This document shows positions 9,105-18,037 of a DNA stretch of 64,000 nucleotides, piece by piece. Below the pieces are notes generated by a model, which searched no databases, had not been told where the DNA came from, and saw only the letters and a list, made by a program, of their open reading frames with translations. Source of the stretch: Cyanobium sp. T1B-Tous. Lineage in GTDB: Bacteria; Cyanobacteriota; Cyanobacteriia; PCC-6307; Cyanobiaceae. Numbering within the stretch: position 1 is the first letter of the stretch; every line of letters starts with the position of its first letter. The position numbers and the translations under genes were made by a program. The DNA is taken from the NCBI RefSeq assembly GCF_024345475.1, contig NZ_JAGQBE010000005.1, positions 1-64,000 of the forward strand, written 5' to 3'.

Positions 9105-10379
9105 TCAGCCCGGCACCAGCGTGTCCAGGGCCAGCCGCACTGCCGCGTAGCAGCGCTGCAGTTGGTCTTCGCTGATGCCCAGGGGCGGCAAGAGATACAC
9201 CACGTGGCCCAGGGGGCGCAGATACACGCCCTGCTGCAGGCAGTGGCGCTGGATCTGTTTGCCCACGGGATTGAGATAGCTGGCTTGGCCAGCCTCCACA
9301 TCAAAGGCCGCCATCGTGCCGACGCAGCGGGGGCGCCGCACGAGCGGGTGGGCGGCCAGCTCCTCCAGCAGGGGCGTGTGGCGCCCCTCAAACTGCTGGA
9401 AGCGCTCGGGGTTGGCCTGGAGCAGATCCAGGCTGGCCAGGGCTGCGGCACAGCCCAGGGGATTGGCGGTGAAGCTGTGGCCGTGGAAGAAGGTGGCCTC
9501 GGGCCGCTCGCTGATGAACCCCTGGTAGAGGCGTTCGCTCGCCATCGTCACCCCCATCGGTAGGAAGCCTCCGGTGAGCCCTTTGGAGAGGGCCATCAGG
9601 TCGGGCTGGATGCCGGCGCGGCGGCAGGCGAACAGGTCGCCCGTGCGGCCAAAGCCCGTGAACACCTCATCGGCGATCAACAGGGCCCCTGCGGCCCGCA
9701 CCCGCTCGGCCACGGCCCGCAGGAAGCCCGGCCGCACCACCCGCATGCCGCTGGCCCCCTGAATCAGGGGTTCGAGGATCACGGCCGCGGTGGGCGTCTC
9801 CAGGGCCTGGTCGAGCTGGCGGAGCGCGTGTTGTTCCCGTTGTTCTACGGCCTCATCGCCCCAGTGGCTGTGGGGCCAGGCCACCCGGGCCACCTCAAAC
9901 AGCAAGGGCTCGTAGGGGTCGGTGAACAGGGATCGCTCCCCCAGTGCCATCGCCCCAAAGGTGTCGCCGTGGTACGCCCCCTCGAAGGCGATCACCTGGT
10001 GCCGTTCGCTGCCCTGGTTGCGCCACCACTGCCAGGCGATTTTCAGGGCCACTTCCACGGCGGTCGAGCCGTTGTCCGAAAAGAACAGCCGCTGCAGGCC
10101 CGTGAGCGCACTGAGGCGGGTGGCGAGCTGCTCGGCGGGTTCGTGGCTGAAGTTGGCGAATATCACCTGCTCCAGCTGCTGGGCCTGGCGGGCGATCGCC
10201 GCTGCGATGGCAGGCTCGGCGTGGCCGTGGAGGGTGACCCACCAGCTGCTGATCGCGTCAATCAGCCGCCGGCCATCGCTGAGTTCCACTTCACTGCCGC
10301 GGGCGGAACGCACCTGCAGCGGCTCGGGGCTGGTGGCCACCTGGGTGGTGGGGTGCCAGAGGTGGGGGTGCCAGGGCAT
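9105..10379 (-). CDS. bioA: Adenosylmethionine-8-amino-7-oxononanoate aminotransferase
   Basis: A 424-aa class III PLP aminotransferase that makes 7,8-diaminopelargonic acid in biotin synthesis, using S-adenosylmethionine as amino donor. Residues typical of BioA are visible: WW in SSWWVTLHGH (45-52), GSTAVEVALK, the aspartate in IADEVFTGFGRTG (D237) and the PLP lysine in LSKGLTGGFLP (K266). The ATG at 10379 gives the usual N-terminal end and lies only four bases after the stop of the upstream sigma-factor gene, so both are probably on one mRNA. Confidence 0.9.
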   Translation of the reverse strand: MPWHPHLWHPTTQVATSPEPLQVRSARGSEVELSDGRRLIDAISSWWVTLHGHAEPAIAAAIARQAQQLEQVIFANFSHEPAEQLATRLSALTGLQRLFFSDNGSTAVEVALKIAWQWWRNQGSERHQVIAFEGAYHGDTFGAMALGERSLFTDPYEPLLFEVARVAWPHSHWGDEAVEQREQHALRQLDQALETPTAAVILEPLIQGASGMRVVRPGFLRAVAERVRAAGALLIADEVFTGFGRTGDLFACRRAGIQPDLMALSKGLTGGFLPMGVTMASERLYQGFISERPEATFFHGHSFTANPLGCAAALASLDLLQANPERFQQFEGRHTPLLEELAAHPLVRRPRCVGTMAAFDVEAGQASYLNPVGKQIQRHCLQQGVYLRPLGHVVYLLPPLGISEDQLQRCYAAVRLALDTLVPG

Positions 10380-10383
10380 CGGC

Positions 10384-11355
10384 TCAGGCTTCGAGATGGT
10401 CCAGGTAACGCGTCGACAGTCGCCGGATCGAGGCATTGGCCCGCCGTTCCAGGCCCCGGGCCGTGTCCCGGGTGATGCCCATCTGCCGGGCCGTGGCGCT
10501 CAGGCTCAACGCTTCCCCCGCGGCGATTCCGTAGCGCAAGCGCAGTAGCTCAGCTTCCTGGGCGGGGAGTTCATCGAGCAGCTGATGGATGTCTTCCTGC
10601 ATCAGGGTGGCATCCACCTGCTCCTGGGGCTTGCTGGCCTCGCAGGCCAGGCTGTCAAGCAGGCTCGACTCGGATTGGGAGGCCTGGTATCCATCCAGCC
10701 TCAGGGGTTCCTGGGCCCGGAAGAGCGCCTCGCGGATGTCCAGGGGCTTGAGCCCTGTGGCAGCGGCCAACTCCTCCAGGCTGGGGTCGCGGCCTAGCTG
10801 GTGGCTGAGGCTCTGCTGGGCCTGGCGCAGCCTGTACAGCTGATCCACCATCGAGGCGGGCAAGCGGATGGTGCGGCCCTTGGCCACCAGGGCACTGGTG
10901 ATCCCGTCGCGGATCCACCAGGTGGCGTAGGTGGAAAACCGGTAGCCGCGGCTGGGGTCAAACCGTTCCACGGCTCGAATCAGGCCGATGGTGCCCTCCT
11001 GGATCAGGTCCTCCAGCTCCCCAGGGGTGTGCTGGTAGCGGCGAGCCATGCTCACCACCAGGCGGATGTTGGCAAGCACCATGCGGCTGCGGGCCTGGTT
11101 GGCCTCCCGCAGGCAGCGCTGCAGTTGGCGCACCTCCATGCCGGCTTCCTGGGCCCAGGCGGCCAGGCTGGGGGCCACGCCGCCGGCTCGCAAGGTCATC
11201 TCCTGGGCCACGTCGGTGGCTCGGCAGCCGCTTTGCACCAGCCTGGCCAGGCTGATTTCTTCCTCAGGGCTCAGCAGCGCAATGCGGCCGATGGCGCGCA
11301 TGTGCTGGCTGAGTGCGTCGCAGCCGCCCTGGGGGCGTTTCTGTGGCGCAGGCAT
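10384..11355 (-). CDS. Group 2 sigma-70-type RNA polymerase sigma factor
   Basis: A 323-aa RpoD-like sigma factor without region 1.1. Region 1.2 begins at about residue 28 (LLSPEEEISLARLV). Region 2 spans roughly 90-165 with NIRLVVSMARRYQ, LEDLIQEGTIGLIRAVERFD and STYATWWIRD, and region 4 is at about 255-323. The core-binding part is well kept. Residues that touch DNA differ from the housekeeping factor: the region 2.4 glutamine is Asp150 and the region 4.2 recognition helix reads TRDTARGLE instead of TRERIRQIE. It should direct a distinct promoter set, but the target regulon cannot be told from here. It lies immediately upstream of bioA on the same strand. Confidence 0.88.
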   Translation of the reverse strand: MPAPQKRPQGGCDALSQHMRAIGRIALLSPEEEISLARLVQSGCRATDVAQEMTLRAGGVAPSLAAWAQEAGMEVRQLQRCLREANQARSRMVLANIRLVVSMARRYQHTPGELEDLIQEGTIGLIRAVERFDPSRGYRFSTYATWWIRDGITSALVAKGRTIRLPASMVDQLYRLRQAQQSLSHQLGRDPSLEELAAATGLKPLDIREALFRAQEPLRLDGYQASQSESSLLDSLACEASKPQEQVDATLMQEDIHQLLDELPAQEAELLRLRYGIAAGEALSLSATARQMGITRDTARGLERRANASIRRLSTRYLDHLEA

Positions 11356-11454
11356 CGGACTGTCGTCTGCAGTGGGGTCGGCAAACGGTACTGACTGTTT
11401 TTTTGAGTTGGGTTATTTCTGGGCTACTGATCAACCAGGAGCTGCAATCTCTGC

Positions 11455-11471
11455 GATCAGAAACGCTGATC
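11455..11471. repeat. Inverted repeat GATCAG-N5-CTGATC upstream of the sigma gene
   Basis: A perfect 6-base inverted repeat with a 5-base spacer lies about 100 bases upstream of the sigma-factor start, in the 163-base gap after psiE. It could be an operator or simply chance; no T-run follows, so it is not a terminator. Confidence 0.3.
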
Positions 11472-11518
11472 AATGCCTCAAGATGCGTTGGGTATTTCAC
11501 GGTTCTGTTGACCCTGGA

Positions 11519-11959
11519 TCAGGCTGATTGCTGGTCATGTCTGGCCCGTTTGACGAGCCAATAGGCCGCGGCAAGGCCTACCACAATCACGCCAAAACCG
11601 GCCATGAGTTGGGGTTTGCTTTCGGTGCCTGGTGGAAGCACAATCACTTTCCTGGCCACGGCAGTCATGGCCGTGAGCAGCACCAACTCGATCTGCACCA
11701 CCTGGTCGCGCAGATAGGCGGTCACGTTTTGGAGCACTTCCAACGCGATGAAAATCAGCAGCAACCGGTCGAGCAGTTTGATCAGGCCTCCTTCAAACCA
11801 GTCGGCCTGAAACCTTGCAATGTTGATGCTGGATTCAACGACAAGCTCGATGACGGCAAAGCCAATCACGATGGCCAGGAGTAGGCCTAGAAGTTTGGCG
11901 AGCTGCCGTTCATAGCTGTGGATGATCGAGAGGAAGCGCTGGTCGCTGGACAGACTCAT
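11519..11959 (-). CDS. PsiE-like (phosphate-starvation-inducible E family) membrane protein
   Basis: A 146-aa protein with four predicted membrane helices: LLGLLLAIVIGFAVIELVV, LLDRLLLIFIALEVLQNV, VLLTAMTAVARKVIVLPP and the last around AGFGVIVVGLAAAYWLV. This layout and the LLIFIALEVLQNVTAYL segment match the PsiE family (PF06146). Its biochemical role is unknown; the E. coli member responds to phosphate starvation and cAMP-CRP. It lies just beyond the bicA terminator, so it should have its own promoter in the short gap. No Pho-box was recognised there. Confidence 0.75.
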   Translation of the reverse strand: MSLSSDQRFLSIIHSYERQLAKLLGLLLAIVIGFAVIELVVESSINIARFQADWFEGGLIKLLDRLLLIFIALEVLQNVTAYLRDQVVQIELVLLTAMTAVARKVIVLPPGTESKPQLMAGFGVIVVGLAAAYWLVKRARHDQQSA

Positions 11960-11980
11960 GGGAGATCACACAAGACAATG

Positions 11981-12007
11981 AAAAAGGGCCCGGGGTGGCC
12001 GAGCCCT
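11981..12007 (-). terminator. Rho-independent terminator of bicA
   Basis: Read on the minus strand, a nine-pair stem (AGGGCTCGG with CCGGGCCCT, one G-T pair) closes a five-base loop and is followed by a run of five T. It lies 22 bases past the bicA stop and 21 bases before the psiE ATG. Confidence 0.85.
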
Positions 12008-12029
12008 CTGCTGGGTTGGGTTGGTCGGT

Positions 12030-13721
12030 TCAGGCCAGGCTTCCCACGGCCTGCTGCAGCGCCTCGCGGCGGCTCAGGCGGGTGCGTTCAGCCGGAAGTT
12101 TGTTGAACAGGCCAAGGGTCTCGAGCCGGCGCTGGGTGGTGCCGCTGGCTCCCACCACAAACACCTCGCGCCCTTTCTCAATGGCTTCCTCCACGGCGTT
12201 CTCCACGGCCAGCGCAGCAGTCACACCCAGGTGCGATACCTCGGTGAGATCGAAGACCACGGCATTCACGTCGCCGATGGCGTTGTGTTCCCGTCCAATG
12301 GCCTTGGCCACGCCAAAAATCATGGCGCCGTTGAGCTGGAAGAGCAGCACCTTGCCCTTCCCTTGATCGAGCAGGGCCTTCTCGTCGTCGGGCAGCATCA
12401 GGTCACCGTCGCCGGTGCTGATCGACTTGACGCTCTTGCTCTGCAGGGAGCTCATCTTGTCGATGGTGAGGATGTTGGCGATGAACACGCCGATGCCCAC
12501 GGCCGCGATGAGATCGACCAGCACGGTGAGGGCGATCACCAGGTACATGATCAGAGCTCCGCTGATCGAGATGCGGTGGGCTCGCTTAAGGAAGCCCCAG
12601 TCGACGATGTCGACACCCACCTTGAGGGCGATACCGGCCAGCACGGCCTGGGGGATCTGGGCAGCGACGCCAGTGAAGGCCAGGATCACCACCATCAGGA
12701 TCACGGCCCGGCTGATGCCTGAGAGGGCACTGCGGCCGCCGGCCTGGATGTTCACAACCGTGCCCATGGTGGCGCCGGCACCGGCGATGCCACCGAACAG
12801 GCCAGAAGCGATGTTGCCTAAACCCTGGCCGATCAGTTCCTTGTTGGAATCGTGCTCGGTGCGGGTGATGCTGTCGGCCACCACGGCTGTCAGTAGGGCA
12901 TCAATGCAGCCGAGCATGCCCAGCACGGCGGCATCAATCAGCATTTTGCTCGCCTGCCCCAGCTCGAAATAGGGCATGCGCAGCTGGGGGAAGCCAGAGG
13001 CGATTTCGCCGATGCGGCGAATGTCCTCGCCACCAGCACCACCGCTGAGCAGGGTGAGAGAGAGCACCGTGCCGGCGATCAGGGCAATCAGCTGGGGTGG
13101 GGCAATTTTCTTGATCGCCGCCGGGGTGAACCAGAGGATGGCCAGGGTGATCACCGCCAAAACCACTTCCGGCTGGCGGGCGTTCTGAATCAGCTGTGGC
13201 AGGGCGCTGAGGGTGCCCATCACGCCGCCCTTGGGGATGGCCTGGCCGAGGAAGGGGCCCAGCTGCAGGATGATCAAGATGAGCCCGATGCCGCTCATGA
13301 ACCCTGAGATCACCGTGTAGGGCATCTGGGTGACGTAACGCCCCAGCTTCAGGAAGCCGAAGACGATCTGGAACACGCCGGCGAGCATCACCACGGTGAA
13401 GGCCATGGCCAGGCCGTTTTCCGGATCAGCAGCGGTCAAGCTGGCGATCACGGCGGTCATCACCACCGTCATCGGCCCGGTGGGCTCGGAAATCAAGGAA
13501 GGGGTGCCGCCGAACAGGGCGGCAAACAGGCCCACCAGCACGGCCCCCCAGAGGCCGGCAGCTGCACCTGCACCGGAGGCCACACCAAAGGCAAGGGCCA
13601 TCGGCAGGGCGATCACAGCTGCGGTCACACCGCCGAAGAGATCGCCTTTGATGTTGTTGGTGCTGATGTGATTCAGCAGCCGCAGACCCGGGCGCCCGGG
13701 GGGCGCCGATGCGGTTGTCAT
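12030..13721 (-). CDS. bicA: BicA sodium-dependent bicarbonate transporter (SulP family)
   Basis: A 563-aa SulP transporter almost collinear with BicA of Synechococcus PCC 7002. The N-terminal block GDLFGGVTAAVIALPMALAF, the TLISEPTGPMT-like SLISEPTGPMTVVM loop, LGMLGCIDALLTAVVADS, TEHDSNKELIGQGLGN and GIGVFIANILTIDKMSS are all present. A cytoplasmic STAS domain occupies about residues 440-550. BicA is a high-flux, low-affinity Na+/HCO3- symporter of the plasma membrane. The ATG at 13721 gives the same length as characterised BicA. It follows a second SulP gene on the same strand after 91 bases and ends in a strong hairpin terminator. Confidence 0.93.
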   Translation of the reverse strand: MTTASAPPGRPGLRLLNHISTNNIKGDLFGGVTAAVIALPMALAFGVASGAGAAAGLWGAVLVGLFAALFGGTPSLISEPTGPMTVVMTAVIASLTAADPENGLAMAFTVVMLAGVFQIVFGFLKLGRYVTQMPYTVISGFMSGIGLILIILQLGPFLGQAIPKGGVMGTLSALPQLIQNARQPEVVLAVITLAILWFTPAAIKKIAPPQLIALIAGTVLSLTLLSGGAGGEDIRRIGEIASGFPQLRMPYFELGQASKMLIDAAVLGMLGCIDALLTAVVADSITRTEHDSNKELIGQGLGNIASGLFGGIAGAGATMGTVVNIQAGGRSALSGISRAVILMVVILAFTGVAAQIPQAVLAGIALKVGVDIVDWGFLKRAHRISISGALIMYLVIALTVLVDLIAAVGIGVFIANILTIDKMSSLQSKSVKSISTGDGDLMLPDDEKALLDQGKGKVLLFQLNGAMIFGVAKAIGREHNAIGDVNAVVFDLTEVSHLGVTAALAVENAVEEAIEKGREVFVVGASGTTQRRLETLGLFNKLPAERTRLSRREALQQAVGSLA

Positions 13722-13812
13722 CGCTACAGATGATGGTTGGCGCGGAACACTAGGCAGGATCCCGGGGCGTTGGGTCTGGCTCCGGCAACTCCCCAAAAGC
13801 TGGCCGCGTTGA

Positions 13813-15363
13813 TCATCCCGCTGGCACAGGGGGCCCGTCGCCACCGCGTCCGCCGGCTTCTTTTGCCACGCCAATGCGGGCGAAGAGATTGGTGCTGGCG
13901 GGGTTGAGATTCAGGACCTCCACGCTGCTGCCGCCGAGCTTGAGGCGGCGGATCACCTGATCCAGGGCCGTCACACCGCTTTGGTCCCAGATGTGGGCGC
14001 CGGCCATGTCGATCGTGATTTGTTCGGGGTGGGGCTGCTCGTGCAGCTCAAACCCTTGGCGGAAATAAATGCTGCTCACAAAAAACAGCTGGCCCTCCAC
14101 CCTGTAGAGCCGGTGGCTGGGGCTGATCAGCTCGCTGCTCACTTCAATCACCTGGGCCACCTTGCGGCTGAACAGAATCGCCGCCAGGGCTACCCCCGAG
14201 ACCAGGCCCACCGCCAGGTTGTGGCTGAGCACGGTGACCACCACCGTGAGCAGCATCACGGCCGTGTCGCTCTTGGGGATGCGGCGGATGCCGCGGATGG
14301 AGCTCCAGTTGGCGGTGTTGATGGCGATCATTCCCATCACGCCCACCAGGGTGGCCATGGGGATCTGGTTCACCCAGCGGCCGGCAAGCAGGATCATCGC
14401 CAGCAAGGCCACCCCGGAGCTGAGGGTAGAAAGGCGGGTGCGTCCTCCATACCCCACGTTCATCACCGACTGGCCTACGAGGGCACAGCCAGCCATCCCC
14501 CCGAATAGCGAGCTGACGATGTTGCCGATGCCCTGGCCGCGGGCTTCGGCGTTCTTGCAGCTGGAGCTGTCGGTGAGGTCGTCGAGGATGTCCTGGGTGA
14601 GAAAGGTTTCCATCAGCCCCACCAGCGAGATCGCCAGGGCCGTGGGCAGGATCAGGCCCAGGGTGTTGAGGTTGAACGACACCTGGGGCAGGGCGAACTG
14701 GGGCAGGCCGCTCGGAAGGGTGCCCAGGCTGGCCACGGTGGGCACATCCAGCCCCAGGCGGATCGAGAGGCCGGTGGAGATCAGGATTGCCACCAGCGCC
14801 GAGGGCACTGCCGTGGTCAGCCGCGGCATCACGTAGATGATCAGCAGGGTGAGGGCCATCAGGCCCCACACCGCCGGCAGCTGGGAGGACGTGACAGCCA
14901 CCTTCTCGGGCTGGAACCAATCAAGGCCGAGCTGGGGCAACTGGGCCAGCACGATCAGGATGGCCAGGGCGTTGACGAACCCGGCCATCACCGGCTGCGG
15001 CACAAAGCGCATCTGCTGGGCCAGTCGCAGGTAGCCCCAGGCGATCTGAAGCAAGCCCGTGAGGATCCCCGCCGCCAGCAGATACTCCAGGCCCCGACCC
15101 TCGCCCAGGGCATTGCCCTGCTGCACCAAGCCCGTCATCAGCAGGGCGGTGGAGCCGGTGGCGGAGGTGATCATCGCGGTGCGGCCGCCCACGATCGCCA
15201 GCGTCACCGAGAGCAGGAAGGCCCCGAACAGGCCCACGCGGGGATCCACGCCCGCGATGCCAGAGAAGGCGATCGCCTCCGGGATCATCGCGAAGGCCAC
15301 GACCAGTCCCGAGAGGAGGTCGCGATGGGGACGGCCCCACCACTCCATGGGGGAGAAAGGCAT
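13813..15363 (-). CDS. SulP family anion transporter (second SulP gene, substrate unknown)
   Basis: A 516-aa SulP protein distinct from its neighbour BicA. The membrane part starts with HRDLLSGLVVAFAMIPEAIA and AGVDPRVGLFGAF, and includes AMITSATGSTALLMTGL and the GMAGCALVGQSVMNVGYGG loop typical of a different SulP branch. A STAS domain forms the C-terminus (ITIDMAGAHIWDQSGVTALD, about residues 440-516). It may carry bicarbonate, sulfate or another oxyanion. Adjacency to bicA suggests, but does not prove, a role in carbon uptake. The ATG at 15363 was chosen because upstream codons add a non-conserved leader overlapping the divergent antiporter gene. Confidence 0.82.
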   Translation of the reverse strand: MPFSPMEWWGRPHRDLLSGLVVAFAMIPEAIAFSGIAGVDPRVGLFGAFLLSVTLAIVGGRTAMITSATGSTALLMTGLVQQGNALGEGRGLEYLLAAGILTGLLQIAWGYLRLAQQMRFVPQPVMAGFVNALAILIVLAQLPQLGLDWFQPEKVAVTSSQLPAVWGLMALTLLIIYVMPRLTTAVPSALVAILISTGLSIRLGLDVPTVASLGTLPSGLPQFALPQVSFNLNTLGLILPTALAISLVGLMETFLTQDILDDLTDSSSCKNAEARGQGIGNIVSSLFGGMAGCALVGQSVMNVGYGGRTRLSTLSSGVALLAMILLAGRWVNQIPMATLVGVMGMIAINTANWSSIRGIRRIPKSDTAVMLLTVVVTVLSHNLAVGLVSGVALAAILFSRKVAQVIEVSSELISPSHRLYRVEGQLFFVSSIYFRQGFELHEQPHPEQITIDMAGAHIWDQSGVTALDQVIRRLKLGGSSVEVLNLNPASTNLFARIGVAKEAGGRGGDGPPVPAG

Positions 15364-15486
15364 GAGTCGGTACAGATCAGTCGGTAAGGGTCCGTCGGGG
15401 CGCCTGCCCCAAGCACGATGCCGTGAGACGACCCATGTCATGCAGGGTTGGTTGGGCCAGGGTGGGAGCAGCGTTTTCACTCTGCC

Positions 15487-16587
15487 GTGCTGTTTCCCCA
15501 GGCGCTGTTGACGTCGCTTGCGGGATTGCTGCTGCTCTTCTGCGGGGGAGAGGCCTTTGTTTCAGGTGCCAGTCAGATGGCTCGCCGGCTTGGCATCCCG
15601 GCGGTGGTGATCGGCCTCACCGTGGTCTCCCTGGGCACCAGTGCCCCGGAATTGGCTGTGGCCCTGATGGGAATCGAGCGGCAAGACACAGCGCTGGTCT
15701 TGGGAAACGTCGTGGGCAGCAACCTCTTCAACCTGCTGGTGGTGTTGGGCTCCTGTGCCCTTGTGGTCCCCTTGCGGGTGAGTCGGCGGTTGGTGCGCCG
15801 GGATCTGCCGGTGCTGTTGATCGCCACCCTGGCGGTATGGGGTATGGCGGCAGCGGGTCGCTTGCTCTGGCCCGCTGGTTTGGCGTTGCTGGTGGGCTTG
15901 ACCATCAACCTGGTTTGGGAGCTGGTGAGTGCCATCGAGCAACGCCAGCTGGAGCCGCGCAGTGACAGCGATTCGGATCCGAAACCCGGTGGAGGCCTTG
16001 GGCCGGCCTTGGCGTTGCAGGGCCTTGGGATTGGGCTGCTGGTGCTGGGCTCAGACCTCTTGCTCAGAGGGGCGCTCAGTGCCGCTCGCCTGTTGGAGGT
16101 GGATCAGGCTGTGATCGGACTGACCCTGGTGGCGGCCGGCACCTCGCTGCCGGAACTGGTGACCTCGTTGGTGGCGGCCTATCGGGGGCGGGCGGATCTG
16201 GCGATTGGCAATGCGGTGGGCAGCAGCCTGTTCAATCTGCTGCTGATCCTGGGCATGGGAATTCTGTTCAGCGGCAGCTCCGGCATCGCGGTGCCAGCCG
16301 TGCTTCTGCAGCGCGATTTGCCCGTGCTGGTGGTGGTGACCCTGATCTGCCTGCCGCTGCTCTGGAGCTACGCCACGATCACGGCAACGGATGGGGCGTT
16401 GCTGTTGCTGATCTATGGGTTCTATCTGGTGGAGCTGGTGGTGCTGGCCAAGCTGCCCACGGCGATCGGGACGTTCCGTTTGGCCATGCTGGTTGCGACT
16501 GGGCCTGTGCTGGCTTTTTTGGGTTGGAGTGTGGTGAGCTGGTGGCGGGTTCGAGGAAGCGGGGATCCCCCACCACCAGCTCTCTGA
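15487..16587 (+). CDS. CaCA-family Ca2+/cation antiporter (YrbG-like)
   Basis: A 366-aa protein with two inverted halves, each bearing an alpha repeat: GLTVVSLGTSAPELAVALMG with VLGNVVGSNLFNLLVV, and GLTLVAAGTSLPELVTSLVA with AIGNAVGSSLFNLLLI. These GTSxPE / GNxxGSxxFN pairs bind Ca2+ and Na+ or H+ in the K+-independent Na+/Ca2+ exchanger family. An acidic, serine-rich linker (RSDSDSDPKP) joins the halves. A GTG at 15487 places the start directly at the first helix, as in relatives; a TTG at 15448 would add 13 residues. Transcribed away from the SulP gene. Confidence 0.88.
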   Translation: MLFPQALLTSLAGLLLLFCGGEAFVSGASQMARRLGIPAVVIGLTVVSLGTSAPELAVALMGIERQDTALVLGNVVGSNLFNLLVVLGSCALVVPLRVSRRLVRRDLPVLLIATLAVWGMAAAGRLLWPAGLALLVGLTINLVWELVSAIEQRQLEPRSDSDSDPKPGGGLGPALALQGLGIGLLVLGSDLLLRGALSAARLLEVDQAVIGLTLVAAGTSLPELVTSLVAAYRGRADLAIGNAVGSSLFNLLLILGMGILFSGSSGIAVPAVLLQRDLPVLVVVTLICLPLLWSYATITATDGALLLLIYGFYLVELVVLAKLPTAIGTFRLAMLVATGPVLAFLGWSVVSWWRVRGSGDPPPPAL

Positions 16588-16677
16588 CCCGTTTGAACGC
16601 CTGCTGGCCAACGGCACTGCCATGCCCCAGCCAGGTGGCCCGGCTGCCTATACACCTGCCACCCGTTCTGAGGCTGC

Positions 16678-18033
16678 ATGCTTCTTCCCGCTCCGGTGTT
16701 CCTGGAGATCAGCCCACACCAACTCGAAGTGGCCGAAACCCTGATTCAGGTGGGCCGTTTTGTGGTGATCTTCTTCGCCGCCCGGGCCATCGCCGAAGTG
16801 ATGGTGCGCCTGCAGCTGCCCACGATCCTGGGAGAGCTGGTGGCCGGTGTGCTGATTGGCGTTTCAGGCCTGCACCTGATCGTGCCTCCTGCCGTGCAGG
16901 CCCAGCTCAGCGCCGGGGTGACGGGGCTGGTGGGTTCCCTGGCCCAGATCAGTCCCGATGCGGTGCAGGAGGTTTACAACGAAACCTTCCCCAGCCTGCA
17001 GTCCGTGTCCCAGCTCGGCCTGTTTGCCCTGCTGTTTCTCACCGGTCTGGAGAGCGAGCTCGATGAGCTGGTGGCCGTGGGGGTGCAGGCGAGCACGGTG
17101 GCGGTGGCTGGTGTGGTGCTGCCCTTTGCCCTGGGCACCGCCGGCCTCTATTTCCTGTTCCATGTCCCGCTGATTCCAGCCGTGTTTGCCGGCGCGGCGA
17201 TGACGGCCACATCGATCGGCATCACCGCCAGCGTGTTTGGCGAGCTCAAGTGGCTCAAGCGCAAGGAGGGCCAGATCGTGATTGGTGCCGCCGTGCTCGA
17301 CGACATCATCGGCATCGTGATCCTGGCCGTGGTGGTGGCCATCGTGGGTGGCGGCGCCTTCAGCCTCGGCCCCGTGCTGAAGCTGTGTTTGGCGGCGGTG
17401 GCCTTTGTGGCCGTGGCCCTGGTGCTGAGCCGCACGGCGGCCCCCGCCTTCGATTGGGTGGTGGACCGGCTCAAGGCCCCCGGGGATGTGGCCGTGGCCA
17501 GTTTTCTGGTGCTCACCGTGAGCTGTTTCGCCGCCCAGGCCATTGGCCTGGAGGCGGCCCTGGGCGCCTTCGCCGCGGGGCTGATCCTCAGTGCTTCGAA
17601 GCACACCCATGACATCGATGCGGCGGTGAAGCCCCTGGTGGCCCTGTTTGCCACCGTGTTTTTCGTGTTGATCGGCACGGGCCTGGATCTCTCCGTGCTC
17701 AACCCGCTCGATCCGGCCAACCGGGAGGGATTGGTGGTGGCCGCTTTCCTGCTGGCGGTGGCGATCGCTGGCAAGGTGGCCGCCGGCTGGAGTTACCTCA
17801 GCCAGGAACCCACCAACCGCCTGGTGGTGGGGCTGGGAATGATGCCGCGCGGCGAGGTGGGTCTGATCTTCCTGGGGCTGGGCAGCCAGGCCGGCATCCT
17901 CACGCCCGCCCTCGAGGCCGCCATCCTGCTGATGGTGATTGGCACCACCTTCCTGGCCCCGATCCTGCTGCGGCTGGTGATTCCGCGCGAACCCGGCGAG
18001 GGCCCAACGCTGGCCTCCGAACAGCCCGCCTGA
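16678..18033 (+). CDS. NhaS3-like Na+/H+ antiporter (CPA2)
   Basis: A 451-aa CPA2 antiporter with about twelve helices. Signatures are LPTILGELVAGVLIG (48-62), LFLTGLESELDEL, the ion-binding aspartate pair in GAAVLDDIIGIVIL (D208-D209), and GLGMMPRGEVGLIFLGLG near the C-terminus. It resembles thylakoid NhaS3 of Synechocystis, which exports Na+ and buffers lumen and cytosol pH. A Na+ exporter beside the Na+-coupled BicA is functionally sensible. A 45-base piece of its 3' region (17821-17865) recurs as a relic at 18916-18960. Confidence 0.88.
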   Translation: MLLPAPVFLEISPHQLEVAETLIQVGRFVVIFFAARAIAEVMVRLQLPTILGELVAGVLIGVSGLHLIVPPAVQAQLSAGVTGLVGSLAQISPDAVQEVYNETFPSLQSVSQLGLFALLFLTGLESELDELVAVGVQASTVAVAGVVLPFALGTAGLYFLFHVPLIPAVFAGAAMTATSIGITASVFGELKWLKRKEGQIVIGAAVLDDIIGIVILAVVVAIVGGGAFSLGPVLKLCLAAVAFVAVALVLSRTAAPAFDWVVDRLKAPGDVAVASFLVLTVSCFAAQAIGLEAALGAFAAGLILSASKHTHDIDAAVKPLVALFATVFFVLIGTGLDLSVLNPLDPANREGLVVAAFLLAVAIAGKVAAGWSYLSQEPTNRLVVGLGMMPRGEVGLIFLGLGSQAGILTPALEAAILLMVIGTTFLAPILLRLVIPREPGEGPTLASEQPA

Positions 18034-18037
18034 TTCG

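Noticed and set aside
7496-9451. 651-codon minus-strand frame
   Set aside because: Antisense to the FAS1 and antiporter genes; composition is Gln/His-rich. Only its very first part overlaps the true bioA 3' end in another frame.
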